The position numbers and the translations under genes were made by a program. The notes beneath the pieces were generated by a model, which had not been told where the DNA came from, searched no databases, and worked only from the letters and a program-made list of their open reading frames with translations. Shown here in pieces: positions 46,216 through 55,423 of a stretch of 64,000 bases of DNA (position 1 is its first letter; the number at the start of each line of letters is the position of its first letter). The DNA comes from Paraliobacillus ryukyuensis (GTDB taxonomy: Bacteria; Bacillota; Bacilli; Bacillales; Amphibacillaceae), in contig NZ_QNRI01000004.1 of assembly GCF_003315295.1 (NCBI RefSeq), forward strand, positions 1 to 64,000. Reading direction: 5' to 3'.

Positions 46216-46248
46216 AAATCCCTTGCTGATAAGTAGTAAGGGATTTTT
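46216..46248 (+). terminator. Terminator after the ezrA operon
   Basis: The stem AAATCCCTT / AAGGGATTT is followed by TT. Confidence 0.8.
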
Positions 46249-46364
46249 GATGGAAATTTCTAATTTAGAATAGCTATCAACAAACTTCACGCAAATAACT
46301 TTCTATTCTTGGCTTTGTATGTTAATATATTGCATTGCATAATGGAAAACAAGGGGACTAATTA

Positions 46365-47504
46365 ATGATATACTTTGACAATAGTGCAACAACGAAACCT
46401 GATCCTTCCGTTTTAGAGAGTTTTCTTCAAATATCACAAAAATATTATGGTAATCCTTCTTCTGTTCATCGTTTTGGTCTTGAAGCAGAGACGCTGTTAA
46501 GAAAAGCACATGAACAAGCAGCAGAGATTTTACGTGTTACTTCAAGTGAAATTATTTTTACTTCAGGTGGAACAGAGGGGAACAATACAGCTATTAAAGG
46601 CATTGCGTTGGCACATCAAAATAGGGGAAATCATATTATTACCACTCAAATTGAGCACCCGTCTGTTTTAGAAGCGTGTCACTCATTAGAAACATTAGGG
46701 TTTGATGTCACTTATTTACCTGTTAATGAACATGGAACGGTAGATGTAAAAGATGTGAAGCAAGCGTTAACAGATAAAACGATACTCGTTAGTATTATGC
46801 ATATCAATAATGAACTTGGCTCTATTCAACCAATAGAAGCAATTGGTCAATTAATAAAAAAACGTCCAACAACTTATTTTCATGTTGATCATGTGCAAGG
46901 TTTTGGTAAACAAACGTTACCATTACATGATAGCGGTATTGATTTATGTACAATTTCTGGACATAAAATACATGGACTAAAAGGTACTGGTATACTATAT
47001 GTAAAAAAAGGAACAACGTTATTTTCATTATTTCATGGTGGTAATCAGCAAGGGAACTATCGCTCTGGAACAGAAAATGTAGCGGGTGATGTTTCACTTG
47101 TGAAGGCAATGCGTTTAATAAAAGAACAAGAAATAAATAGCAAGAACCACTTGGATGAACTTAACCAGTTGCTTCGAGAATTACTACAAGAAATCCCAGA
47201 AATCATGATTAATACATCTCCTAGTCAAGCACCACAGATATTGAATTTCTCTATACCTGGTTACAAACCAGAAGTAATCATCCATGCACTTGGAGAGAGA
47301 GAGATTTTTATCTCGACAAAATCAGCATGTTCATCTAAAAAACCAGATGAAAGTGCTGTGCTTCATGCAGTTGGTTTTTCACAAGAACGTAGTAAATCTG
47401 GTTTGCGCGTAAGTTTGTCTTATCAAAACACAAAAGAAGAAATTGAATTATTTTGTCGTTCCTTGCGGAAAGTAATTCAACAATTGAGTAAAGTAATGGG
47501 GTAG
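46365..47504 (+). CDS. nifZ: Cysteine desulfurase NifZ (IscS type)
   Basis: 379 aa, PLP enzyme of class V. Features: YFDNSATTKPDPSVL start, SGGTEGNNTAIKG, HVDHVQGFGK, PLP lysine in TISGHKIHG, and the catalytic Cys loop STKSACSSK. It donates persulfide sulfur to ThiI, whose gene starts 6 bases downstream, for 4-thiouridine in tRNA. Identical arrangement to B. subtilis nifZ-thiI. Confidence 0.94.
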   Translation: MIYFDNSATTKPDPSVLESFLQISQKYYGNPSSVHRFGLEAETLLRKAHEQAAEILRVTSSEIIFTSGGTEGNNTAIKGIALAHQNRGNHIITTQIEHPSVLEACHSLETLGFDVTYLPVNEHGTVDVKDVKQALTDKTILVSIMHINNELGSIQPIEAIGQLIKKRPTTYFHVDHVQGFGKQTLPLHDSGIDLCTISGHKIHGLKGTGILYVKKGTTLFSLFHGGNQQGNYRSGTENVAGDVSLVKAMRLIKEQEINSKNHLDELNQLLRELLQEIPEIMINTSPSQAPQILNFSIPGYKPEVIIHALGEREIFISTKSACSSKKPDESAVLHAVGFSQERSKSGLRVSLSYQNTKEEIELFCRSLRKVIQQLSKVMG

Positions 47505-47510
47505 ATAAAC

Positions 47511-48710
47511 ATGTTATACGATCATATATTAATTCGCTATGGCGAACTATCATTAAAAAATAAAAATCGAAAAAAATTCATTTATCAGTTACACGAAAAT
47601 GTTCGAACAAAATTAATTAATTATCCTGAATTAAAAATAAAAAATTCCCGTGATCGCATGACCATTTTGTTAAATGGCCAAGACCCTGAACCAATTATAG
47701 AAGCGTGTCAAACTATTTATGGTGTACAAAGTCTTAGTCTAGCGATTAAAGTTGACAATGACACAGAGCAGATTAAACATGCTGCTTTACAAGCACTGAA
47801 AGAAGCAACTGACGCTCGGACATTTAAAATCACTACCAAGCGGGCAGATAAAGATTTTCCAATTGGTTCACAAGAATTTAATCATGTTATTGGTTCCCAT
47901 CTGCTAACAAATACTGAAGATTACACGGTGGACGTGCATCATCCAGATGTGGAATTGCATATTGATATTCGCAAACAAGGAACTTATATTACATCAACTC
48001 GGATTAAAGGTGCAGGAGGTTTACCGGTGGGATCAGCTGGTAAAACATTGCTACTTCTCTCTGGCGGATTAGACAGTCCTGTTGCAGGTTATTTAATGAT
48101 GGGACGTGGAGTGAAATTAGAAGCTGTACACTTCCACTCTCCACCTTATACAAGTGAAGCAGCGAAGCAAAAAGTACTTGATTTAGCTGACAGATTAACA
48201 TTTTTTGGTAATGAGATCAAAGTGCACATTGTACCGTTTACTGCTTTACAACAAAAAATACACCGTGAGATTCCTTATGGTTATTCGATGACAGTTATGC
48301 GTCGTATGATGCTGAAAATTAGTGAAAAAATTGCAGCTAAAGAAAATATTTTATCGCTTACGACAGGTGAAAGTTTAGGACAAGTAGCCAGTCAAACAAT
48401 GGAGAGCATGCATGCGATAAATGAAGTTACAAATTATCCGTTATTACGTCCTTTAGTTTCAATGGATAAAGAAGCCATCATACGCATATCTCAACAAATT
48501 GATACCTATGATATTTCCACTCGTCCTTATGAAGATTGCTGTACCGTTTTTGTACCAAATGCGCCAAAGACGAAACCAAAACTGGACAAAGTAAAATATT
48601 TTGAGGGATTAATGGATGTGGAAGGCGATATTACGGACATTATGAACGACATCGAGACCATCACCTTCCCTCTAAAACAGGAAAAAGACACTTTCGCAGA
48701 TTTATTTTAA
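47511..48710 (+). CDS. thiI: tRNA 4-thiouridine synthase ThiI (no rhodanese domain)
   Basis: 399 aa. An N-terminal ferredoxin-like/THUMP region (about 1-165) binds tRNA. The PP-loop ATPase domain has LLLSGGLDSPVAGYL. It ends without the C-terminal rhodanese domain found in E. coli ThiI, like the B. subtilis enzyme, and therefore needs NifZ as direct sulfur donor. Cys in YEDCCTVFVP is conserved in the family. Confidence 0.95.
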   Translation: MLYDHILIRYGELSLKNKNRKKFIYQLHENVRTKLINYPELKIKNSRDRMTILLNGQDPEPIIEACQTIYGVQSLSLAIKVDNDTEQIKHAALQALKEATDARTFKITTKRADKDFPIGSQEFNHVIGSHLLTNTEDYTVDVHHPDVELHIDIRKQGTYITSTRIKGAGGLPVGSAGKTLLLLSGGLDSPVAGYLMMGRGVKLEAVHFHSPPYTSEAAKQKVLDLADRLTFFGNEIKVHIVPFTALQQKIHREIPYGYSMTVMRRMMLKISEKIAAKENILSLTTGESLGQVASQTMESMHAINEVTNYPLLRPLVSMDKEAIIRISQQIDTYDISTRPYEDCCTVFVPNAPKTKPKLDKVKYFEGLMDVEGDITDIMNDIETITFPLKQEKDTFADLF

Positions 48711-48766
48711 ACTTGAGTTACTACCAAAATACAGGTTTTAGATGAAACAACTACCAGTGAATTTTC

Positions 48767-48797
48767 TGTATGACATCACCTCTTTCTGCACATTCTA
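48767..48797 (+). promoter_or_regulatory. Possible sigma-G promoter of the SASP gene
   Basis: TGTATG (48767-48772), 18-base spacer, CATTCTA (48791-48797). Sigma-G promoters read roughly GMATR-N18-CATWMTA. The -10 is a good fit; the -35 is imperfect. Consistent with forespore expression of SASP genes. Confidence 0.5.
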
Positions 48798-48827
48798 GAG
48801 ATGTACCACAGAGGAGGTGAAAACATC

Positions 48828-49028
48828 ATGGCAAGTAACACTTCAAATCAATTAGTAGTACCTGGTGTAAGCCAAGCATTAGATCAAATGAAATATGAAA
48901 TTGCACAAGAATTTAATGTAAATCTTGGTCCAGATACAACTTCTCGTGCTAACGGTTCTGTTGGTGGAGAAATTACAAAACGTTTAGTTCAAATGGCTGA
49001 ACAACAATTAGGTGGACAACCAAAATAA
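48828..49028 (+). CDS. Alpha/beta-type small acid-soluble spore protein
   Basis: 66 aa from the ATG at 48828, eight bases after GAGGAGGTG. The GPR protease site is YEIAQEF, and the DNA-binding regions are visible ([20 protein letters not shown], then [20 protein letters not shown]). These proteins coat spore DNA and protect it from UV and heat. Location after thiI equals sspA of B. subtilis. Direct evidence that the organism makes endospores. Confidence 0.96.
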   Translation: MASNTSNQLVVPGVSQALDQMKYEIAQEFNVNLGPDTTSRANGSVGGEITKRLVQMAEQQLGGQPK

Positions 49029-49044
49029 AATACAATTGGCTATA

Positions 49045-49076
49045 GAGTAGTGCTTTTCGAAGCACTACTCTTTTAA
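49045..49076 (+). terminator. Terminator after the SASP gene
   Basis: The stem GAGTAGTGCTT / AAGCACTACTC with a TTCG loop, then TTTT. Confidence 0.93.
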
Positions 49077-49134
49077 ATAGGTGATACTTCTGGTATGGTA
49101 TGATACATATATCGTAATAAAGGGGATAAGTAAA

Positions 49135-50727
49135 TTGGGGACATTATGGTATGGTGGCACTATTTATGCAATGACAAAAGAAAATGAAGTGTATGAAGCA
49201 GTATATACTGATAAAGGAAAGATTATTAAAGTCGGTAACTATGCGGAGCTTATGAACCAATACAGAATGAGTATAACCCATATAGAAGATTTACATGGTA
49301 CATGTATGTATCCGGGATTTGTCGATAGTCATTTACATATTGTTGGTCATGGCGAAAAACTAAAACATTTAGATTTATCAGCTATGAGAAGTGCGGAAGA
49401 AGTGTTGTCAGCCTTAGATGATCGCATCAAGCTATTGGAAAAGGGATCATGGTTAATAGCTGAAGGTTGGAATGAAAACCAATGGGATGTGCCAAGAATT
49501 ATCGATCGCATAGAACTTGATCAAATTAGCACTGATCATCCGATCATGCTAACAAGAGTTTGTCGACACGCGATTATTGCCAATTCAAAAGCGATTGAAT
49601 TAGCAGGTATTACAAAGGATCAGATCGACCCGGTTGGAGGTAAAATTGTACGTGATGCAACGGGAATGCCAACGGGATATTTTCTAGATACTGCGCAAGA
49701 ACTTATTAAACAAATCATTCCTGATATATCGAAAGAAACATTGATACAATTAATTGAAACTTCTGTTAATGATCTATTGGCTTTAGGATTAGTAGGTGGA
49801 CACACAGAAGATTTAGGGTATTACGGAAAGGATAGTTTTACGAAAACATTAGGCGCTTATCAAAGTGTATTAGGTGAAACAAAGAAATTTCGCGCACACT
49901 TATTAGTTCATCACGAAGTAGTCAATGATATGGTACATGCCGGTTTATCTTACGGTGATGGAAATGATTTTGTGGAATTAGGTGCGATGAAGATTTTTTC
50001 TGACGGTGCTTTAGGGGGCCGTACAGCATGGTTACGCGCACCTTATACGGATGATCCAGAAAATAAAGGCATTCCAACTCATTCGGAAATGAAACTGGAA
50101 GAATTAATTACACATGCGAGAAGTTTTGGTTTACCTGTAGCCATACACGCTATCGGCGATCAAGCTATCCTTCGTGTGATTCAATTATTACAAAAATATC
50201 CGTTAAACAATGGAAGACGTGATCGTATTATCCATGCACAAATTGTTGATCAAGAAATTATCGACAAATTAACTAAAATGAACATTACTCTGGATATTCA
50301 ACCGTCTTTTGTTGCTTCTGACTTTCCGTGGGTAATTAAACGATTAGGAGAGCAGCGTGCAAAACAAGCATATCCTTGGAAAACTTATTTAGAAAAAGAG
50401 ATACCTTGCGCAGCAGGTTCAGATGCACCTATTGAAAATGTTAACCCGTTAGCTGGAATAAAAGCTGCTGTGTTGCGACAATCAAGTATCGACAGAAACA
50501 TATATCAAAAAGAACAACAATTATCAATTTATGAAGCAATCTCTTTATACACTAAAGGAAGTGCCTATATCATCAATAAAGAATATGAACGTGGTATTAT
50601 TTCACCTGACTATGTAGCTGATTTTACAATACTTGATCAAGACCTTTTTAAAGTAAGCAAAGAAAAGATTGATCAAGTACGAGTGGTAAAAACAGTGGTG
50701 GATGGAGAAGTAATGTTTCAGAGGTAG
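49135..50727 (+). CDS. YtcJ-type metal-dependent amidohydrolase
   Basis: 530 aa from the TTG at 49135, which follows AAAGGGG by about 9 bases; the open frame extends upstream without a ribosome site. Amidohydrolase landmarks: FVDSHLHIVGHG (HxH metal pair), a conserved KIFSDGALGGRTAWL, AIHAIGDQA and AGSDAPIENVNP. The family (COG1574, exoenzyme-regulatory-like) often acts on amide or imine bonds of unknown substrates. Own terminator at 50739. Confidence 0.88.
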   Translation: MGTLWYGGTIYAMTKENEVYEAVYTDKGKIIKVGNYAELMNQYRMSITHIEDLHGTCMYPGFVDSHLHIVGHGEKLKHLDLSAMRSAEEVLSALDDRIKLLEKGSWLIAEGWNENQWDVPRIIDRIELDQISTDHPIMLTRVCRHAIIANSKAIELAGITKDQIDPVGGKIVRDATGMPTGYFLDTAQELIKQIIPDISKETLIQLIETSVNDLLALGLVGGHTEDLGYYGKDSFTKTLGAYQSVLGETKKFRAHLLVHHEVVNDMVHAGLSYGDGNDFVELGAMKIFSDGALGGRTAWLRAPYTDDPENKGIPTHSEMKLEELITHARSFGLPVAIHAIGDQAILRVIQLLQKYPLNNGRRDRIIHAQIVDQEIIDKLTKMNITLDIQPSFVASDFPWVIKRLGEQRAKQAYPWKTYLEKEIPCAAGSDAPIENVNPLAGIKAAVLRQSSIDRNIYQKEQQLSIYEAISLYTKGSAYIINKEYERGIISPDYVADFTILDQDLFKVSKEKIDQVRVVKTVVDGEVMFQR

Positions 50728-50738
50728 TACGCGCAAAT

Positions 50739-50776
50739 AAGGACCTGGACAATTCCCCGTCTTCAGGTCCTTTAAT
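50739..50776. terminator. Terminator between amidohydrolase and NAD kinase genes
   Basis: The stem AAGGACCTG / CAGGTCCTT lies between convergent genes and ends in T on the plus strand. Confidence 0.75.
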
Positions 50777-50787
50777 ATTAGTTAGTT

Positions 50788-51582
50788 TTATAAAAAAGTT
50801 CGTTTAATTCTTTCCCAATAATTATTGTTAGGGAGTTTAATTAAATGAATAAATTTATTCGTCATTTGGACAGAGATATTATTAATATTTCGTATGGCAT
50901 ATGCCTCGTTATCTAACCCAATAATAGGATGATCGTTGCCATCTTGAATAATTTCTAAACGTAGTTTTTTGTTATGTGACAGTACAAGGGAAGTTCCAAG
51001 TGTGCGATAGTCGTTGTTGTTTAAAGAAGCAATTTCAGTCATTTGAAAGCAAGGCATCGTAGGGTCTAAAATCGCTCCATTTAACGATTTATTATAAGCG
51101 GTACTTCCTGATGGTGTGGATACAATGAGACCATCACCTCGAAATCGTTCCAGATATAGGTTATCGATATATACTTCGATAGCAATTGTTTTAATAATAG
51201 AAGATCGAATACTAACTTCGTTAAGACAATAAAAAGGTACCTCATCATTAATAGACACATCAACCAGAGGAAATTGTTCCGTCTCAACAGGTGCAAAAGT
51301 TAGTGTTTGAAACAGTGTTTCCGGTTCTTCTAACGAAAAGTCATTATACAATCCATGCGCATTGGTAAGTGACATCCCAATATACGTGCAATTTTCGCGA
51401 AAACCTGTGTTTCTGACGCTTTGTAAAAAAACGCCATCATCTCCTAAACAAATAATGTAATCCGCTACATTACTTTTCTTGGTCACCACAAATTGATAAG
51501 AAATAGCTAGTTTTTCTAATAATTCCAATGTTTCTTTCGTAACGTGATCTTTTTTATAATAAAAATAAATGGATGAGGTCAT
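50788..51582 (-). CDS. NAD kinase, PpnK2/YtdI branch, with altered GGDGT motif
   Basis: 264 aa. It matches the second Bacillus NAD kinase along its length (CLNEVSIRSS, RGDGLIVSTPSGSTAYNKS, ASLNNNDYRTLG, DGNDHPIIGLDNE, ending ERIKRTFL). The phosphate-loop motif, GGDGT in nearly all NAD kinases, is GDDGV here (residues 47-51). The catalytic Asp (D49) is kept, but the preceding Gly is Asp and the Thr is Val. NAD kinases make NADP from NAD. Location before ytfI/ytfJ agrees with B. subtilis. Confidence 0.88.
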   Translation of the reverse strand: MTSSIYFYYKKDHVTKETLELLEKLAISYQFVVTKKSNVADYIICLGDDGVFLQSVRNTGFRENCTYIGMSLTNAHGLYNDFSLEEPETLFQTLTFAPVETEQFPLVDVSINDEVPFYCLNEVSIRSSIIKTIAIEVYIDNLYLERFRGDGLIVSTPSGSTAYNKSLNGAILDPTMPCFQMTEIASLNNNDYRTLGTSLVLSHNKKLRLEIIQDGNDHPIIGLDNEAYAIRNINNISVQMTNKFIHLIKLPNNNYWERIKRTFL

Positions 51583-51708
51583 ACGATTCCTCCTAGTTAA
51601 AAATATAGTTATTCATTTATAACCGACTTCATAGACGAATAAACACAATGAAATTGGTTTAGAAAAAAACTTTTTTCCTATACTAATAGTAATGAAGGAG
51701 GGCGTGTT

Positions 51709-52278
51709 ATGTTCATAGCCATTGGTATCGTTGCTATTATATTTCTACTATTATTACTTTTGCTCTTCCTTCTTTTACCTGTGAAAATATACTGCAACTT
51801 CGCTTATGAAGATGAAATAACCGTATTTATTAAAGGAAATATTGCAGGTATACCGGTTATAACATATGATAAAAAATTTGATAGCGATTTTGAGTTCTTA
51901 CAGCAAGAAGAGGAAGTCTGGAAAGAAACAGTAGAATCATTGAAAAACGTAATTAATAAAAAAAGGAATAGTAAAATTGGGGGTGAATCGATATTTCAAC
52001 AGTTTAAAAAAGTGAGAGTAGAATCTTTTCAATGGCATACGATAATTGGATTAGAGGATGCTGCAACAACAGGTATGGTGACAGGAGCTTTATGGTCAAT
52101 AAAAGGTGGCTTGCTGGCAGCCGTAGATCATTTTTTTTATCTCGATACAAGACCAAATTTTGATATTGCTACTCACTTTAATGAAGCAGTTTTTCAATCA
52201 ACATGTGCGTGTATCTTTTCTATCCGTTTAGGGCAAGCTATGCGTACATTACGAAAAATAAACAAGTCGACTGGATAG
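51709..52278 (+). CDS. ytfI: YtfI-like DUF2953 protein
   Basis: 189 aa. One strongly hydrophobic N-terminal helix (residues 2-25), a linker, then a globular part of the DUF2953 family (KVRVESFQWHTIIGLEDAATTGMVTGALW, TRPNFDIATHFNEAVFQSTCACIFSIRLGQA). It precedes ytfJ by about 30 bases, as in B. subtilis. Function unknown; context suggests sporulation or envelope. AAGGAGGGCG precedes the ATG. Confidence 0.85.
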   Translation: MFIAIGIVAIIFLLLLLLLFLLLPVKIYCNFAYEDEITVFIKGNIAGIPVITYDKKFDSDFEFLQQEEEVWKETVESLKNVINKKRNSKIGGESIFQQFKKVRVESFQWHTIIGLEDAATTGMVTGALWSIKGGLLAAVDHFFYLDTRPNFDIATHFNEAVFQSTCACIFSIRLGQAMRTLRKINKSTG

Positions 52279-52307
52279 TTTATATCATCAAAAAGGAGAC
52301 ATGCATA

Positions 52308-52739
52308 ATGACTAATAGCCATCCAATTGAAGGACTTATGACGACAGCGATGGAAAATCTGAAGCAAATTGTAGATGTAAATACAATTATTGGTGAACCC
52401 ATTCAATCCCCAGATGGAAGTACCATTATCACGGTATCAAAGGTAGGATTTGGATTTGCTGCAGGTGGTAGTGAGTTTGGACAAGTAAATAGCAAAAGTG
52501 ATAGTGATCAGAGCAGTGATGAATCAGAACAATCATATCCATTCGGTGGAGGGAGTGGTGGCGGAGTAACCATTACACCTATCGGTTTTTTAGTCGCAAA
52601 TAAACAAGGTGTACAAATGATTCACCTCCATCAGAATGCTAATTTATATGAGAAGATGGTTGAAGTTGCACCGCAAGCACTTGATAAAGTGAAAGAAATC
52701 CTTTCCAATAACCAAAAAGGAAAAGAAACAAGCGATTAA
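52308..52739 (+). CDS. ytfJ: YtfJ/GerW-family sporulation protein
   Basis: 143 aa from the ATG at 52308 (AAAAGGAG upstream). Family features: HPIEGLMTTAMENLKQIVDVNTIIGEPI, ISKVGFGFAAGGSEF-like segment, glycine-rich PFGGGSGGGVTITPIGFLV, and a C-terminal helix. GerW is a forespore protein needed for spore germination proteins in B. subtilis. It is probably co-transcribed with ytfI. Confidence 0.92.
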   Translation: MTNSHPIEGLMTTAMENLKQIVDVNTIIGEPIQSPDGSTIITVSKVGFGFAAGGSEFGQVNSKSDSDQSSDESEQSYPFGGGSGGGVTITPIGFLVANKQGVQMIHLHQNANLYEKMVEVAPQALDKVKEILSNNQKGKETSD

Positions 52740-52755
52740 AATGCTAGACATCTGC

Positions 52756-52793
52756 CTAGAATGCCTTCATAATATTGTTGGCATTCTTTTTTT
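52756..52793 (+). terminator. Terminator after ytfJ
   Basis: AGAATGCC / GGCATTCT stem with a 13-base loop and seven T residues. Confidence 0.88.
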
Positions 52794-52922
52794 ACATAGT
52801 TAAATAGCAAGTAAGTAGAGCATAAGTCAATTTCATAATGGATATATTATTCGTTTTCTACCTCATATAGAGAATGTTGAAACTCATAACGTGTTTTATG
52901 TAAAAGAAAGGCAGGGAGATAG

Positions 52923-53912
52923 ATGGAACAAAAGAATGTAGAGCAATATTTTAACCTAATCAATGAGATAACAGAGACAATTGAGCAGAACGAAAGTATG
53001 ACTTATTTAGATAGTTTGGTAGTAGCATTGGAATGCGCATTTTCAAAAATGCCGAACGAAGAACTATCTGAACCGACCAAGAAATTCGTGAGAAAAAATA
53101 TAGCTAAAATACAATTTGATACGTTGGACAAAGAAACGATTCGAAAGATTATACAGCTAGCAACTTTAAAAGGAATGCGAGGGGCTACACAACAACAGCA
53201 TCTTATAACGCCTGATACAGTTGCTATGTTTATGGGGTACATAGTAAATAATCTAGTTGGAAATCGTAAAGATATTCGCATATTTGATCCCGCATTCGGA
53301 TCCGGAAATTTATTAACCGCGGTAATGAATCAATTACAAACGAATGTACAAGCCTATGGTAGTGAAGTGGATAGTACGTTAATTCAGTTAGGGCTACTTA
53401 ACGCAAATTTACAAAAAACTGAAATTGAACTATTTCATCAGGATAGCCTGCAACCATTTCTATTAGAACCAGTAGATTTTGTCGTTGCGGATTTACCAGT
53501 TGGCTATTATCCGGATGATTTTCGAGCGCAATCTTTTGAACTACGTGCACCAGAAGGCCATGCTTATGCACATCATTTGTTTATTGAACAAAGTCTTCAT
53601 TACACGAAAGAAGCAGGTTTTTCAATCTTTGTCATACCTAACTTTTTATTTGATAGTGATCAGTCTAATAAATTGCATGTGTATTTACAAAAACATGCAC
53701 ACATTGTTGGATTGCTGCAGCTACCAACTAGTATGTTTACATCTGAAAAACAGGCAAAAAGTATCTTGATTCTACAGAAAAAAGGACAAGCAGCGAAAGC
53801 GCCTAAACAAGCATTAATCGCGCAATTACCTTCTTTTAAAGATCCACGTTCAACATTGCAAGTTGTTGAAAAAATAAACAAATGGTTCAAAGAAGAAGGG
53901 TATAATTATTAG
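52923..53912 (+). CDS. ytxK: YtxK-like class I methyltransferase
   Basis: 329 aa. A helical N-terminus (1-95) is followed by a Rossmann methyltransferase resembling type I/adenine-N6 enzymes: motif I FDPAFGSGNLLTAVM, motif II acidic SEVDSTLIQLG, and motif IV at residue 188-193 reading DLPVGYY instead of NPPY/F. The C-terminus has KAKSILILQKKG. B. subtilis ytxK-ackA share this order. Since motif IV is changed, it may modify another substrate or be a regulator. ATG at 52923 with AGGGAG. Confidence 0.85.
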   Translation: MEQKNVEQYFNLINEITETIEQNESMTYLDSLVVALECAFSKMPNEELSEPTKKFVRKNIAKIQFDTLDKETIRKIIQLATLKGMRGATQQQHLITPDTVAMFMGYIVNNLVGNRKDIRIFDPAFGSGNLLTAVMNQLQTNVQAYGSEVDSTLIQLGLLNANLQKTEIELFHQDSLQPFLLEPVDFVVADLPVGYYPDDFRAQSFELRAPEGHAYAHHLFIEQSLHYTKEAGFSIFVIPNFLFDSDQSNKLHVYLQKHAHIVGLLQLPTSMFTSEKQAKSILILQKKGQAAKAPKQALIAQLPSFKDPRSTLQVVEKINKWFKEEGYNY

Positions 53913-53931
53913 AAAAATTAAAACTTTATGA

Positions 53932-53945
53932 AGAAAACGGTAACA
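53932..53945 (+). promoter_or_regulatory. cre site for CcpA upstream of ackA
   Basis: AGAAAACGGTAACA matches the cre consensus TGWAARCGYTWNCW at 12 of 14 positions. Its centre is about 56 bases before the predicted transcription start. This is the distance reported for CcpA-dependent activation of ackA in B. subtilis. Confidence 0.65.
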
Positions 53946-53958
53946 TCGTAGGTTCGTG

Positions 53959-53988
53959 TTGCAATCTGTCAACTGACTTGTTTACAAT
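53959..53988 (+). promoter_or_regulatory. Probable sigma-A promoter of ackA
   Basis: TTGCAA (53959-53964), 18-base spacer, TACAAT (53983-53988). Predicted transcription start is near 53995. Confidence 0.65.
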
Positions 53989-54042
53989 AGAAATAGGCAC
54001 GTGAAAAAACGTTTAATAGCCAATTGAAAGGGATGAATTAGT

Positions 54043-55239
54043 TTGAGTAATGTATTAGCAATTAACGCTGGTAGTTCTTCATTAAAATTTCAATTAATTG
54101 AAATGCCAGAAGAAAACGAATTAGCAAAAGGACTAGTAGAGCGAATCGGAATTAATGATTCTGTGTTTAAATTAGAATATGGAGATACAGAAGATAAGGT
54201 AACAACTGATATTCCTAATCATGAAGTAGCAGTTAAATTATTACTAGAAAAATTACAAGCATCTGGTGTGATTAAATCACTTGATGAAATAGATGGTATC
54301 GGACATCGTGTCGTTCACGGTGGAGAGAAATTTAGTGATTCTGTACTTGTAACTGATGAAGTAATCAGAGAAATTGAAGAAGTATCAGAATTAGCACCGT
54401 TACATAATCCTGCTAACTTGACTGGTATTCGTGCATTTAAAGAAATCCTACCAAATGTACCGGCTGTAGCGGTATTTGATACAGCATTTCACCAAACGAT
54501 GCCTGAGCAATCTTATCTATATAGTTTACCTTATGAATATTATGAGAAATATGGCATTCGTAAATATGGTTTCCACGGAACATCTCATAAATATGTTTCA
54601 GAACGAGCAGCAGATTTAATGAACGCACCATTAGATAAATTACGTTTAATTACTTGTCACTTGGGTAATGGAGCAAGTATTGCTGCGATTGAGAACGGAA
54701 AATCAATTGATACATCAATGGGCTTTACTCCATTAGCTGGTGTAACAATGGGTACGCGTTCTGGTAATATTGACCCTGCTTTAATTCCGTATATTATGGA
54801 AAAAACGGGTAAAACAGTAAATGAAGTGCTTCAAGTACTTAACAAAGAGAGCGGTATGTTAGCTTTATCCGGTTTCTCTAGTGATTTAAGAGATATCCAA
54901 GAAAAAGCTGAAAATGGGGATGATCGTGCAGAGTTAGCTCTTAAGATCTTCGCAGAACGTATCCACCAATATATCGGTTCTTATGCTTCTAAAATGCACG
55001 GCGTAGATGCAATTGTTTTCACAGCCGGCGTTGGTGAAAACAGTAAAGAAGTAAGAGAGCGTGTATTGGAAGGGTTAGAATTTATGGGTGTCTATTGGGA
55101 TCCAGCACTTAACGATGTCCGAGGAAAAGAAGCGTTTGTTAACTACCCGCATTCACCGGTAAAAGTTATCGTTATCCCAACAAACGAAGAAGTTATGATT
55201 GCACGTGACGTACAACGTTTAGGGTTAAATGAACAATAA
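54043..55239 (+). CDS. ackA: Acetate kinase
   Basis: 398 aa. N-terminal [18 protein letters not shown] is preceded by TTG at 54043 with GAAAGGGA upstream. Family motifs: [63 protein letters not shown]. It makes acetate and ATP from acetyl phosphate in overflow metabolism. Predicted to be activated by CcpA through the cre site 100 bases upstream; ccpA itself is 25 kb away in this window. Confidence 0.96.
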   Translation: MSNVLAINAGSSSLKFQLIEMPEENELAKGLVERIGINDSVFKLEYGDTEDKVTTDIPNHEVAVKLLLEKLQASGVIKSLDEIDGIGHRVVHGGEKFSDSVLVTDEVIREIEEVSELAPLHNPANLTGIRAFKEILPNVPAVAVFDTAFHQTMPEQSYLYSLPYEYYEKYGIRKYGFHGTSHKYVSERAADLMNAPLDKLRLITCHLGNGASIAAIENGKSIDTSMGFTPLAGVTMGTRSGNIDPALIPYIMEKTGKTVNEVLQVLNKESGMLALSGFSSDLRDIQEKAENGDDRAELALKIFAERIHQYIGSYASKMHGVDAIVFTAGVGENSKEVRERVLEGLEFMGVYWDPALNDVRGKEAFVNYPHSPVKVIVIPTNEEVMIARDVQRLGLNEQ

Positions 55240-55264
55240 TTACGACATACGAATAGTACTATAT

Positions 55265-55302
55265 ATAAACCGACCTTTATTTAAGAAAAGGTCGGTTTAT
55301 AT
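55265..55302 (+). terminator. Terminator after ackA
   Basis: ATAAACCGACCTTT / AAAGGTCGGTTTAT with a short A/T-rich loop. Confidence 0.9.
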
Positions 55303-55344
55303 TTGTGGTATAGAGATAGTACGGATGTCCTATATTCAAAATTA

Positions 55345-55382
55345 AAAGGGCTCATAAATGAGTAGTGTTGAGCCCTTTATCC
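55345..55382 (-). terminator. Terminator of the universal stress protein gene
   Basis: AAAGGGCTCA pairs with TGAGCCCTTT. Lies left of the minus-strand usp gene, which ends at 55424. Confidence 0.8.
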
Positions 55383-55423
55383 TAATTATCTTTTTATTAA
55401 AACGAATAGGGATAACAGTAATT

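Noticed and set aside
51679-51685. TATACTA before ytfI as a sigma-G -10 element
   Set aside because: No acceptable -35 lies 17-18 bases upstream.
52878-52905. TGAAAC upstream of ytxK as a second ECF promoter
   Set aside because: The -10 would be TGTA at 15 bases or GTAA at 16; neither fits CGTA-N16.
54001-54018. Second cre-like site GAAAAAACGTTTAA close to the ackA start
   Set aside because: Only 11 of 14 positions fit, and the TG at the left end is missing; the upstream site fits better in sequence and position.
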